NCBI RefSeq assembly: GCF_014190915.1
Contig: NZ_JACHVU010000015.1
Coordinates: 1 to 64,000 of the forward strand
Reading direction: 5' to 3'
DNA: 64,000 bases
Source of the DNA: Mycolicibacterium iranicum
GTDB lineage: Bacteria; Actinomycetota; Actinomycetes; Mycobacteriales; Mycobacteriaceae
In this document: piece by piece, positions 51,705 to 59,443 of the stretch
Layout of the letters: every line of letters starts with the position of its first letter
How positions within the stretch are numbered: position 1 is the stretch's first letter
Program-made: the position numbers and the translations under genes
The notes under the pieces: model-generated
What the model was told of the DNA's origin: nothing
What the model saw: only the letters and a program-made list of their open reading frames with translations
Databases searched by the model: none

Positions 51705-52633
51705 GACCTGCCCTCACGGACCCGGTCCAGCCATTCGGCCGCCTCGTCCAGGGGTGGCGGGGCGGCGCCGACGACGTCGCCGGTCGGCCACGAGCCGAGG
51801 TAGCGCACGTCGGCGCAGCGTCGGTGCAGTGCGCGCAGCGCCTCGGCCACGGAGTCGTCGTCGATGTGCCCGACGAAGTCGAGGAAGAACTTGTACGTGC
51901 CGAGGCCCGTGCGTGTCGGCCTCGATTCGATCCGGGTCAGGTCGATGTCGCGGACCGCCAATTCGGTCATCGCGGCCACGAGCGCCCCGGGCACGTTGTC
52001 GAGCTGCAGGACGACCGAGGTGCGGTCGGCGCCGGTGCTCTTCGGCGGCGCCCCGGGGCAGCCGACGAGGACGAACCGGGTGCGGGCGTTGGGCTCGTCG
52101 ACAATGCCGGCAGCCAGGGTGGCCAGGCCGTAGCGTTCGGTGGCCAGCGCGGTGCTCACGGCGGCGTCGGCGCGTCCGGCCGCGACGTCCTGAGCCGCGG
52201 CTGCGTTCGAATTAGCAGGCACGATAACGGTTTTCGGCATGTTGTCGGCCAGCCACCGCTTCACCTGGGCCGCGGCCACCGGGAACGCCGCGACGGTCTG
52301 CACGTCGGCCTCGGCGGTGCCGGGGCGCACCGCGATCGTGAACGACACGTCCAGGGTCAGCTCGGCGTAGATCTGCAGCGGTGTCCCGGCCGCGAGGCTG
52401 TCCAGCGTCGGGATCACCGACCCGTCGATGGAGTTCTCGATCGGAACGCACGCGAAATCGGCGTCACCCGCGCGGACGGCGGCCAGTGCCGCGACGGTGC
52501 TGTCGGTCGGGATCGGCGTCACCGGCCCGGCGTCGGGGCTGCCGGGAGACGGGATCAGGCCTCCCTCGGCGAGTGCGCGCAGGGCTGCCTCGGTGAACGT
52601 TCCCTCGGGTCCGAGGTAGGCGATTCCGGGCAC
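51701..52633 (-). CDS. pheA: Prephenate dehydratase
   Basis: PheA (310 residues) converts prephenate to phenylpyruvate in phenylalanine synthesis. The N-terminal catalytic domain (YLGPEGTFTEAAL; ADFACVPIENSIDGSV) is followed by an ACT regulatory domain with the ESRP motif (IESRPTRTGLGTYKFF) that binds Phe. It has no fused chorismate mutase, as is usual in actinobacteria. GTG 52633 is preceded by a TAGGGT -10 at leaderless spacing. Confidence 0.96.
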   Translation of the reverse strand: MPGIAYLGPEGTFTEAALRALAEGGLIPSPGSPDAGPVTPIPTDSTVAALAAVRAGDADFACVPIENSIDGSVIPTLDSLAAGTPLQIYAELTLDVSFTIAVRPGTAEADVQTVAAFPVAAAQVKRWLADNMPKTVIVPANSNAAAAQDVAAGRADAAVSTALATERYGLATLAAGIVDEPNARTRFVLVGCPGAPPKSTGADRTSVVLQLDNVPGALVAAMTELAVRDIDLTRIESRPTRTGLGTYKFFLDFVGHIDDDSVAEALRALHRRCADVRYLGSWPTGDVVGAAPPPLDEAAEWLDRVREGRS

Positions 52634-52639
52634 CGCACC

Positions 52640-52645
52640 ACCCTA
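52640..52645 (-). promoter_or_regulatory. -10 hexamer TAGGGT for a leaderless pheA start
   Basis: On the minus strand TAGGGT is followed by six bases and then GTG 52633, the exact leaderless spacing. It fixes the pheA start and places the pheA promoter 64 bp from the IdeR box of the divergent DUF2470 gene. Confidence 0.5.
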
Positions 52646-52708
52646 TCGGTTGCCCCGGTAATCCCATTCCGCTGCGGGAAAGCCTTGCGCTTCGTCCGTC
52701 GGCCTAGT

Positions 52709-52727
52709 TAAGTTAGCCTCACCTTAC
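52709..52727 (+). promoter_or_regulatory. IdeR box upstream of the DUF2470 gene
   Basis: TTAAGTTAGCCTCACCTTA matches the IdeR/DtxR 19-mer TWAGGTWAGSCTWACCTWA at 17 of 19 positions (mismatches at 4 and 13). It ends 19 bp before the ATG, covering the likely promoter, so iron-loaded IdeR should repress the gene. Rv3839 is a reported IdeR-controlled gene in M. tuberculosis. Confidence 0.85.
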
Positions 52728-52746
52728 CAGCGAAAGGGTTGGCGCG

Positions 52747-53547
52747 ATGGCATCTCCGGCACTGACTGCAGCTCCGACGACCGCGGAGCGGATCCGCAGC
52801 GCGTGCGCCCGGGCCGGCGGCGCGATGCTGGCCGTCGAGGGCCTCGACCCGACGGCCACCCCGGTACACCACCTGCTCGACGACGGGTCGTTCGCGATCA
52901 CCGTGCCCGTCGACGGCGCGGTGGCCGCGACCGTCGTCTCTGCGGGCAACGCCGGCGTCCAGGCCGTGCTGGAGATGACCGACTACGCGCCCCTGCCGCT
53001 GCGCGAGCCGGTGCGGTCACTGGTCTGGATCCAGGGCAGGGTGCGCGACGTCCCGATCGCCGAGGTCCCCGCGCTGCTGGACCTGATCGCCGCCGCGGAC
53101 CCCAATCCCGCTCTGCTGCAGGTGAATTCGACGTCCTCGGAACCCGGCGGCGACACCCGCTATGCGCTCATGCGCGTCGAGATCGAATCCGTGGTGGTCG
53201 CCGATTCGACCGGCGCCGAGTCGGTGCCGCTGGGGGCGTTGCTCGGGGCCCGCCCGGACCCGTTCTGCGCCATGGAGTCCTGCTGGCTGCAGCACATGGA
53301 GTCAGCCCACCGCGACGTCGTCGACCGCCTGGCCAACCGGCTGCCCAGCGCGCTGCGGCGCGGCCGCGTCCGGCCGCTGGGCCTGGACCGCTACGGCGTG
53401 CAGCTGCGCGTCGAGGGCGAGGACGGTGACCACGACGTGCGACTGCCGTTCGCCAAGCCCGTCGACGACGTCACCGGCCTGAGCCAGGCGATCCGGGTGC
53501 TGATGGGCTGCCCGTTCCTCAACGGGCTGCGCGCACGCGGCGTCTGA
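52747..53547 (+). CDS. IdeR-controlled DUF2470-containing protein (Rv3839 ortholog)
   Basis: The 266-residue protein has an N-terminal flavin-reductase-like split-barrel region (about residues 30-170: MLAVEGLDPTATPVHHLL; PLREPVRSLVWIQGRVRDV). The C-terminal DUF2470 domain (about 170-260) has AMESCWLQHMESAHRDVVDRL shortened to QHMESAHRDVV, and the end VLMGCPFLNGLR. DUF2470 also occurs in HugZ-type haem-degrading proteins, which would suit a gene derepressed in iron limitation, but catalysis is not demonstrated. An AAAGGG ribosome site precedes the ATG. Confidence 0.88.
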   Translation: MASPALTAAPTTAERIRSACARAGGAMLAVEGLDPTATPVHHLLDDGSFAITVPVDGAVAATVVSAGNAGVQAVLEMTDYAPLPLREPVRSLVWIQGRVRDVPIAEVPALLDLIAAADPNPALLQVNSTSSEPGGDTRYALMRVEIESVVVADSTGAESVPLGALLGARPDPFCAMESCWLQHMESAHRDVVDRLANRLPSALRRGRVRPLGLDRYGVQLRVEGEDGDHDVRLPFAKPVDDVTGLSQAIRVLMGCPFLNGLRARGV

Positions 53548-53567
53548 CGCCCTGGCGGCCCACTACC

Positions 53568-54344
53568 GTGGCTGCGGTGAGCGCGCCCGATGACGACCTG
53601 ACCGCCGCGCAGCGCCGCACCCTGCGCCTGGAGATCGCGGTCGGCCTGGCGGTCACCTTCGGCCTCAGCGCCTACACGGCTCTGCTCAGCCTCATCGAGG
53701 CCGTCCTGCTCGGCCTCTCGGGCCAGACCGTCGCGCTGAACCCGAAGCGCTCGCCGTTCGACCTCATCGACCTCGGCCTCAACCTGGCCGGCCTGTTCCA
53801 GTTGATCTCCTGGGGTGCGCTCGCGCTCTACCTGCTCTGGCGTGGCGGCGACGGTCCCGCGCGGATCGGGTTGCCCCGGATCCGCTGGCGACGCGAGATG
53901 CTCGGCGGCGTCGGGCTCGCACTGCTCATCGGCGTGCCCGGGCTGGCGCTGTACCAGATCGCCCGCATCATCGGCCTGAACGCCTCCGTCGAACCCGCAG
54001 AGCTCAACGACACCTGGTGGCGCATTCCGGTGCTGTTGCTGCTCGCGTTCGGCAACGGCTGGGCCGAGGAGATCGTCGTCGTGGGCTTCCTGCTCACCCG
54101 GCTGCGGCAGCTTCGGGTCAATCCGTGGCTGGCGCTGCTGATCTCCAGCCTGCTGCGCGGCGCCTACCACCTGTACCAGGGTTTCGGAGCAGGCCTGGGG
54201 AACATCGCGATGGGGCTGGTGTTCGGTTACTTCTGGCAGCGGACCGGACGGCTGTGGCCGCTGATCATCGCCCATACGCTGATCGACGTGGTGGCCTTCG
54301 TCGGATACTCGCTGCTCGCGGGTCGGCTCGGTTGGCTTCTCTAA
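53568..54344 (+). CDS. CPBP-family intramembrane metalloprotease
   Basis: The 258-residue polytopic protein has about seven hydrophobic segments and the Abi/CPBP (CAAX-like) motifs: Glu-Glu in NGWAEEIVVVGFLLTRL, a His in LLRGAYHLYQG, and a late HTLIDVVAF. The first motif is EE-x6-L rather than EExxxR, with Arg later, so activity needs testing. It lies 20 bp after the DUF2470 gene and 16 bp before the LCP gene on the same strand. The GTG at 53568 or 53577 is the start. It may serve protein processing or self-immunity in other bacteria; here the role is unknown. Confidence 0.82.
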   Translation: MAAVSAPDDDLTAAQRRTLRLEIAVGLAVTFGLSAYTALLSLIEAVLLGLSGQTVALNPKRSPFDLIDLGLNLAGLFQLISWGALALYLLWRGGDGPARIGLPRIRWRREMLGGVGLALLIGVPGLALYQIARIIGLNASVEPAELNDTWWRIPVLLLLAFGNGWAEEIVVVGFLLTRLRQLRVNPWLALLISSLLRGAYHLYQGFGAGLGNIAMGLVFGYFWQRTGRLWPLIIAHTLIDVVAFVGYSLLAGRLGWLL

Positions 54345-54360
54345 CGCGTACATTCTTGAC

Positions 54361-55632
54361 GTGACCGACAAGCGGCCGCCGTTCCCCGGGCCGGTGCCGC
54401 CGCCTCCGCCGCGGGGCACCCCGGGCCGCCGCGAACCGTCCCAGGTGATCCGCCGGGACCCGAACCACCGGCCGGCGTGGCCCCCCAATCCACCGACGCC
54501 GCAGCGCAGGCCCGCCCCGCCGCCTCCTCCCCCGCCGCAGCGCAGGCCCGCCCCGCCGCCATCGCCGCCACGGGCCCGGCCACCGGCACCTCCCCCACCC
54601 CCGCCACCGCCGCGGCAGCGCCGTCCCGTCCCACCCGTTGCATCCGCACCGCCGGTACGCCCGAAGCCCCGGCGCGCGCGGCGCTGGCTGCGCATCGCGC
54701 TCGTCGTCGTGCTGCTGATGTTCGTCGGCGCCGTGGGCCTCGGCGCATGGGTCGACTCGTCGCTGACCCGCATCCCGGCGCTGGCCTCCTATGCCGACCG
54801 GCCGGCGCAGGGAGCCGGCACCACCTGGCTCCTCGTCGGCTCCGACGGCCGCGAGGGGCTCACCCCCGAGCAGCAGGCCGAACTGACCACCGGCGGCGAC
54901 CTCGGCGCGAGCCGCACCGACACGATCCTGCTGGTGCACCTGCCGGGCCTCGGATCCTCGACGCCCGCCACGATGGTGTCCATCCCGCGCGACTCCTACG
55001 TGCCGATACCCGACTACGGAAGCGACAAGATCAACGCCGCTTTCTCCGTCGGCGGCCCCCAGCTGCTCGCGCAGACGGTGGAGCAGGCGACCGGAATGCG
55101 TATCGACCACTACGCCGAGATCGGTTTCGGCGGCTTCGCCGGTCTGGTCGACGCCGTCGGCGGGGTGACGATGTGCCCGGCCGAACCGATCTCCGATCCG
55201 CTGGCGGGCATCGACCTGCCCGCGGGATGCCAGCGCCTCGACGGCCCCTCCGCGCTCGGGTTCGTCCGGTCGCGCGCCACCCCTCGCGCCGACCTCGACC
55301 GCATGGTCAACCAGCGGCAGTTCATGTCGGCGCTGGTCGATCGCGCCTCCAGCCCGGCCGTCCTGCTCAATCCGCTGCGCTGGTACCCGATGGCCGCTGC
55401 CGCCTCCGACACGCTGACGGTCGACGACGGCGACCACGTCTGGGATCTGGCCCGGCTGGCGTGGGCGCTGCGGGGTGACATCACGACCGTGACCGTGCCG
55501 ATCGGCGAGTTCACCGAGAACGGGTCCGGGTCGATCGTGGTCTGGGACAGCGAGGCCGCGACCGAGTTGTTCTCGGCGCTCACCACGGATTCAGCGATCC
55601 CCCAGAGCGTGCTCGACGCCGCCAATCAGTGA
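54361..55632 (+). CDS. LytR-CpsA-Psr (LCP) family ligase
   Basis: LCP proteins move lipid-linked glycopolymers onto peptidoglycan; in mycobacteria the enzyme Lcp1 attaches arabinogalactan. This 423-residue protein has a very Pro-rich cytoplasmic N-terminus (residues 10-100), a membrane helix (about 108-130), and an LCP domain (about 150-370). The domain has the basic/acidic signature residues GSDGREGL, SRTDTILLVHL, SIPRDSYVPI, DKINAAFSVGG and FVRSRATPRADLDRM. In M. tuberculosis the gene in this place (Rv3840) is, as I recall, only about 137 residues long, so the full-length form here is notable. The ATG or GTG near 54361 fits (GTGACCGAC). Confidence 0.9.
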   Translation: MTDKRPPFPGPVPPPPPRGTPGRREPSQVIRRDPNHRPAWPPNPPTPQRRPAPPPPPPPQRRPAPPPSPPRARPPAPPPPPPPPRQRRPVPPVASAPPVRPKPRRARRWLRIALVVVLLMFVGAVGLGAWVDSSLTRIPALASYADRPAQGAGTTWLLVGSDGREGLTPEQQAELTTGGDLGASRTDTILLVHLPGLGSSTPATMVSIPRDSYVPIPDYGSDKINAAFSVGGPQLLAQTVEQATGMRIDHYAEIGFGGFAGLVDAVGGVTMCPAEPISDPLAGIDLPAGCQRLDGPSALGFVRSRATPRADLDRMVNQRQFMSALVDRASSPAVLLNPLRWYPMAAAASDTLTVDDGDHVWDLARLAWALRGDITTVTVPIGEFTENGSGSIVVWDSEAATELFSALTTDSAIPQSVLDAANQ

Positions 55633-55661
55633 CACGCAGCAAATATTGTTCAGTGGGTCAC

Positions 55662-55710
55662 ACTGGTGAGCCTTACTTAGGGTACGCTCGCCTGCGTAAG
55701 GTTGACCTTC
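55662..55710 (+). promoter_or_regulatory. Three overlapping IdeR-like boxes upstream of bfrB
   Basis: Three 19-bp windows at 55662-55680, 55677-55695 and 55692-55710 each match the IdeR consensus at 13 of 19 positions and step by exactly 15 bp. Relative to the predicted bfrB transcription start (55748) they span -86 to -38, upstream of the promoter, as expected for activation. In M. tuberculosis IdeR activates bfrB through tandem upstream boxes. Individually the matches are weak; the regular spacing and the target support them. Confidence 0.65.
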
Positions 55711-55735
55711 GATGACAACCGCCTTTGACCTGGCA

Positions 55736-55741
55736 TATCCT
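55736..55741 (+). promoter_or_regulatory. -10 hexamer TATCCT for a leaderless bfrB start
   Basis: TATCCT is followed by six bases and the ATG at 55748, the exact leaderless spacing. It decides for the 184-residue reading over an in-frame ATG at 55712, which would lie between the IdeR array and this promoter. Confidence 0.6.
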
Positions 55742-55747
55742 CGTGCC

Positions 55748-56302
55748 ATGACGACGACACTGCCGACCGACAACACCGAGACCAAGTTCCACAGCCTGCT
55801 GGGCGACCAGGTCCGCAGCGAACTCGGCGCGTCGCAGCAGTACCTCGCGATCGCCGTGTACTTCGACGGCGCCGATCTCCCGCAGCTGGCGAAGTTCTTC
55901 TATCGCCAGTCGGTCGAGGAGCGCAACCACGCGCTGATGCTCGTGCAATACCTGATCGACCGCGACGTGCCCGCCGAGATCCCGGCCGTCGACCCGGTCC
56001 GCAACTCGTTCGAGACCCCGCGGGACGCGATCGCCCTGGCGCTCGATCTGGAGCGTTCCGTCACCGAGCAGATCAGCCGGCTCGCCGGTACCGCGCGTGA
56101 CGAGGGCGACTACCTCGGCGAGCAGTTCATGCAGTGGTTCCTCAAGGAGCAGGTCGAAGAGGTCGCCCAGATGACCACGCTGGTCCGCATCGCCGAACGC
56201 GCAGGTGCCGACCTGTTCCACCTGGAGGACTTCGTCGCCCGCGAGATCTCCACACCCGCCGGCGACCCCGCGGCTCCGAAGGCCGCCGGCGGCGCGCTCT
56301 AG
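55748..56302 (+). CDS. bfrB: Ferritin BfrB (iron storage)
   Basis: This 184-residue maxi-ferritin stores iron as ferric mineral in a 24-subunit shell. Ferroxidase-centre residues are in conserved positions: an early Glu in RSELGASQQYLA, the VEERNHALML helix, and GEQFMQWFLKEQVEEVAQM. There is no haem-binding Met pattern to suggest bacterioferritin. The C-terminal tail (FVAREISTPAG...) extends beyond the four-helix bundle, as in M. tuberculosis BfrB (181 residues). It is under probable IdeR activation. Its TAG shares a CTAG palindrome with the stop of the convergent glpQ1. Confidence 0.95.
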   Translation: MTTTLPTDNTETKFHSLLGDQVRSELGASQQYLAIAVYFDGADLPQLAKFFYRQSVEERNHALMLVQYLIDRDVPAEIPAVDPVRNSFETPRDAIALALDLERSVTEQISRLAGTARDEGDYLGEQFMQWFLKEQVEEVAQMTTLVRIAERAGADLFHLEDFVAREISTPAGDPAAPKAAGGAL

Positions 56303-57120
56303 TCCCGGCCCGCGCCGGTCAAACCGTTCTGCAGCCACGCCTTGGTGCGGCCGGGGTGGTTCGTCGCGATCCAGGCCACGCCCAGGTCCCGGCAGAACTG
56401 GACGTCCTCGTAGTGGTCGACGGTCCAGCAGTACAGCGCGCGGCCCTGTGCGGCGGCGCGGTCGACGAGTTCGGGATGCTCCCGCAACGTCGCGATGGAC
56501 GGCCCCACCGCGGTCGCGCCGACGGTGGTGGCGGCGCTGCCGCCGAGATAGCGCGACGTCTCTCCGAGCAACACGGTCGGCAGCATCGGCGCCGCGCGCC
56601 TGATCCGCCACACGGCGGCCGCCGAGAAGGACATCACGACGGCCCGTGACATGTCCGCCGACGCCGGCGAGGCGATCCCGTAGCGGTGCAGCAGCGCCAG
56701 CACCTTGCTCTCCACCAGCGCGCCGTAGCGCACGGGATGCTTGGTCTCGATGAACATCTTCACCGGCCGGTTGCAGTCCAGCACCAGCGTGACCAGGTCG
56801 TCGAGAGTCAGCAGACCGGTGTCCCCCTGGGCCGCCCCGTCGCGGCGGCTGGGATGCCACGCGCCGTAATCGAGTTCGCGCAGTTCCGCCAGCGTCCGCT
56901 CGCTGACCAGCCCGCTGCCGGTCGAGGTGCGGTCCAGCCTTCGGTCGTGCACGCACACCAGGTGGCCGTCCTTGGTGAGCCTGACGTCGCATTCGACGGC
57001 GTCGGCGCCCTCCTCGAGGGCCAGCTCATACGCCGCCCTGGTGTGCTCGGGCAGATCCGCCGAGGCACCTCGGTGGGCGACCACGAAGGGATGGCCGCCG
57101 AACGTCTCGCCGGAGCTCAT
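56299..57120 (-). CDS. glpQ1: Glycerophosphodiester phosphodiesterase GlpQ1
   Basis: This 273-residue enzyme hydrolyses glycerophosphodiesters to glycerol-3-phosphate and an alcohol. It has the GDPD TIM-barrel motifs: AHRGASADLPEHT with catalytic His, the Glu-Asp metal pair in ADAVECDVRLTKDGHLVCVHD (abbreviated AVECDVRLT and VCVHD), FIETKHP, and the C-terminal CWTVDH. No signal peptide is seen from ATG 57120, so it should be cytoplasmic. It begins 4 bp after the stop of the DUF4328 gene, so the two are probably co-transcribed, as in Rv3843c-Rv3842c. Confidence 0.95.
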   Translation of the reverse strand: MSSGETFGGHPFVVAHRGASADLPEHTRAAYELALEEGADAVECDVRLTKDGHLVCVHDRRLDRTSTGSGLVSERTLAELRELDYGAWHPSRRDGAAQGDTGLLTLDDLVTLVLDCNRPVKMFIETKHPVRYGALVESKVLALLHRYGIASPASADMSRAVVMSFSAAAVWRIRRAAPMLPTVLLGETSRYLGGSAATTVGATAVGPSIATLREHPELVDRAAAQGRALYCWTVDHYEDVQFCRDLGVAWIATNHPGRTKAWLQNGLTGAGRD

Positions 57121-57124
57121 AGGG

Positions 57125-58195
57125 CTATGCTGCCGGGTTCTGCCCGTCCGGCTCAACCGCACGCGCGGGTTCCGTCATATTCGCGTCGCCGTCCTCGGCC
57201 TCGCGTCGGGCCCCGTCGCGGGTTTTCTCGCCGGTTTCCTGACCGGCCTGGACCATCACCCAGCGCCGGGTCGGCCGTTCGACCGGCTGGCGCTCGAAGC
57301 CGAGAAACACCTGAAGGACCAGCATCAGCGCCGCGGCCGCGAACAGGTACGCCACGATCGTGGTCACGGTGTTGTTCGCGATGCCCTGCGGATCGGTCGT
57401 GAAGCTGGTCGCCATCGAGAAGACCGACAGCGCGGTGCTGACGACCCACACGACCCACCACACGACGATCGAGCGGTGCAGCCAGCGCAGCCGGTGTTCG
57501 GTGTCGGCGAGCTCGATGACGTACACCGGTGCCCACAGCAGGTTCGCGAACGGGATGAGGCACCCCGCCCGCAGGACCCAGGCCGAGCGCGGATCTTCTC
57601 GTCCCCGGTGTGCGAAGGCCGCCGCGCGGCGTGCGATGAGCCAGTTCGTCAACATCACTGCACTGGCGACGACCAGGAACACCGCGATGACGCTGAGGGC
57701 CACACCACCCCACGTCGCCCCGGCGGCGACCCACGGGTTGAGAAGGGTCGTGCGGTTGACGATGAGCAGGATGTAGCGCAGCAGATGGATGAACGCCGCG
57801 GCCCCCAGGGCCGCGATGGTCAGGACGATCGTGGTGCGGACCGCGGTCGGTGACGGCCCCTTGCGTACCGCGGCCTGTTCTGCGGGCGCGTCGAAATGTT
57901 CGACCAGGCCCCAGCGCGGAACGCTGGTGTAGCGCGGGGTCGGACCCAGCTCGCGACGCCCGCGACGCGGCCGCGGCGGAGCGCCGGGGCGCACCGCGAC
58001 CCAGCGGTAGCCCGACGGGAGGGGCTGGGCGGGCCTGCCCTGACCCTGCGGCGGCGGCGCCTGGCGCTGGTTCCAGGCCTGCGCCGGAGCGTGGCCCGAC
58101 GGGGCAAGCAGCGTGCCGCGGCAGCGCGGGCACCACACCCGCTGGCGATCGCGCACGTTCCACCGCGTCCCGCACTGGGAACACACTTGGATCAT
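57125..58195 (-). CDS. DUF4328 membrane protein with an N-terminal zinc ribbon (Rv3843c ortholog)
   Basis: The 356-residue protein starts with a two-CxxC zinc-ribbon (VCSQCGTRW ... VWCPRCRG). A basic Pro-rich linker and about six membrane segments with the DUF4328 pattern (WVLRAGCLIPFANLLWAPVYVIELA) follow, and an acidic C-terminal tail. The function is unknown. The ATG at 58195 places the first CxxC at residue 5, and the family start agrees. It lies directly upstream of glpQ1. Confidence 0.85.
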   Translation of the reverse strand: MIQVCSQCGTRWNVRDRQRVWCPRCRGTLLAPSGHAPAQAWNQRQAPPPQGQGRPAQPLPSGYRWVAVRPGAPPRPRRGRRELGPTPRYTSVPRWGLVEHFDAPAEQAAVRKGPSPTAVRTTIVLTIAALGAAAFIHLLRYILLIVNRTTLLNPWVAAGATWGGVALSVIAVFLVVASAVMLTNWLIARRAAAFAHRGREDPRSAWVLRAGCLIPFANLLWAPVYVIELADTEHRLRWLHRSIVVWWVVWVVSTALSVFSMATSFTTDPQGIANNTVTTIVAYLFAAAALMLVLQVFLGFERQPVERPTRRWVMVQAGQETGEKTRDGARREAEDGDANMTEPARAVEPDGQNPAA

Positions 58196-58223
58196 CGGGC
58201 CGGCCTCACGAGAACAGGGTAGG

Positions 58224-58571
58224 TCAGACCGTTCCGGCGCCACCGCCGTCGGTGACGACGGGGCGTCCCGCCCCCGCCCAGGCCAGCATGCCGCCGGTCA
58301 CGTTGACCGGGTCGTAGCCGTTGCGCGCCAGGTACTGCGCGACGCGCTGTGAGCGCCCGCCGGCGTGACAGACCACGTACAGCTGGGCCTCGGTGTCGAT
58401 CTCGGCGAGCCGGGCCGGGATGTCGCCCATCGGGATGTGCTGGGCGCCCGGTGCGTGCCCGCGCTGCCATTCGTCGTCCTCGCGCACGTCGAGCAGGATC
58501 ACCGCATCGTCGAAGTCCGTGGGAACGTCGCCGATCGCGACCTGCGGCACGTCGGTGTCATCCATGACCAC
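58224..58571 (-). CDS. Single-domain rhodanese (sulfurtransferase)
   Basis: This 115-residue single-domain rhodanese has LLDVREDDEWQRGHAPGAQHIP, the active-site loop VVCHAGGRS with the persulfide-forming Cys, and the C-terminal VTGGMLAW. It is typically a carrier of sulfane sulfur. GTG 58571 or ATG 58565 is the start. It is 28 bp upstream of the DUF4328 gene on the same strand and may lead that operon. Confidence 0.93.
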   Translation of the reverse strand: MVMDDTDVPQVAIGDVPTDFDDAVILLDVREDDEWQRGHAPGAQHIPMGDIPARLAEIDTEAQLYVVCHAGGRSQRVAQYLARNGYDPVNVTGGMLAWAGAGRPVVTDGGGAGTV

Positions 58572-58628
58572 ATGCTGACACGTCCGGGCGACCGCACACC
58601 AGACAGCAATATCGGCGACCTGTGGGGG

Positions 58629-58727
58629 CTATCCACAGATTCCACAGGTTCATCCACAGGCCGACGCCCACTGTCGAACGGTTTTCGGCCAAGTTATCGG
58701 GCGGAGCTGCCCGCGCGCTGTGGATAA
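58629..58727. promoter_or_regulatory. Cluster of DnaA-box-like nonamers
   Basis: Within the 378-bp gap between the rhodanese gene and the small membrane protein there is a perfect TTATCCACA on the minus strand (58719-58727). Near matches are CTATCCACA (58629-58637) and TCATCCACA (58650-58658), and a weaker GATTCCACA (58638-58646) fills the space between. Three such nonamers within 100 bp is unlikely by chance in GC-rich DNA. No dnaA, dnaN or gyrB gene is near. The rest of the gap shows no gene. Confidence 0.55.
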
Positions 58728-58949
58728 GTGGTCTGCGCCCCGCGCCGGCGATCAACAACCCGCACTCCGCGCTGAGCGAAATGTCTCGCACGGCTAAGCA
58801 TCTCGGGTCCCACGGCGGCGATCCGCCGTCGATTTCTCCGCAGCGAACATCACGCGTTATGATCGCCGTCACAGGAGTGGTTTTGTGACCGATCTCACTG
58901 AGGCCTTGTGTCGGGGGAGGTATCAGAGCGTGCAGGTGAGGAGCAGCTG

Positions 58950-59108
58950 ATGGCGTCATCGTCGATGGGTTCGGGGTCCGCATTCCCGCCTTCCGAGTGG
59001 CAGTCCTCGGCGCGCGTCTACACCCGCAGTCAGCTGATGGCGTGCCTGCGCGCCGGCGTCATCGCACTCGTCCTGCTCGGCGTCCTGGCGCTCATCGTTC
59101 TCTACTGA
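58950..59108 (+). CDS. Small single-pass membrane protein
   Basis: The 52-residue protein has a Ser/Gly-rich start (MASSSMGSGS), a short polar stretch (RVYTRSQLMACLRAG) and one C-terminal membrane helix (VIALVLLGVLALIVLY). The ATG at 58950 has a good AGGAG ribosome site; the frame is open further upstream but without a better start. Its last 17 bp overlap the convergent sodX gene. The topology suggests a tail-anchored protein. Its function is unknown. Confidence 0.55.
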   Translation: MASSSMGSGSAFPPSEWQSSARVYTRSQLMACLRAGVIALVLLGVLALIVLY

Positions 59109-59442
59109 GCGTCCACACCACCCGGTAGGACCCTGCGACAGGCACCCACCCGAATTCGTGGGAATCCGTCGCGCCCGGCGCCCGCGCATTGTCGGACCTG
59201 GCCTCGAACACGGTGCCGTGCACACCGCCGTCGTACACCTCGCCCACCCTCTTCACCAGCCACCGCGTCGACTTGTGCGGATGGCGGAAGACACGCAACT
59301 GGCCCACGCGAGCCCCGTTGTCGCGCACCGTGAACACGACGTCGCCCGGCGAGAGCGTCGGACGCATGGAGTCTTCGACGACCGTGAACACCCGCGCCGG
59401 CAGGCGGTCTGCCCACCGAGACGGCCTCTGGTTACGCCGCAT
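59092..59442 (-). CDS. sodX: Nickel-type superoxide dismutase maturation peptidase SodX
   Basis: This 116-residue S24/S26-family protease has the Ser-Met nucleophile motif VVEDSMRPTLSPGDVVF (Ser25) and the general-base Lys in WLVKRVGEV (Lys64). No membrane anchor is seen, unlike ordinary signal peptidases, and the size matches the NiSOD maturation peptidase family. It is divergent from sodN with only 22 bp between the two ATGs. It should cut the SodN propeptide so that His1 is exposed for nickel binding. A general LexA-like or SipS-like role is less likely given the neighbour. Confidence 0.9.
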   Translation of the reverse strand: MRRNQRPSRWADRLPARVFTVVEDSMRPTLSPGDVVFTVRDNGARVGQLRVFRHPHKSTRWLVKRVGEVYDGGVHGTVFEARSDNARAPGATDSHEFGWVPVAGSYRVVWTLSRER

Positions 59443-59443
59443 C

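Noticed and set aside
58629..58727. Chromosomal origin of replication
   Set aside because: There is no dnaA, dnaN, gyrB or rpmH next to the DnaA-like boxes and too few boxes for oriC; kept only as a cluster of possible DnaA sites.
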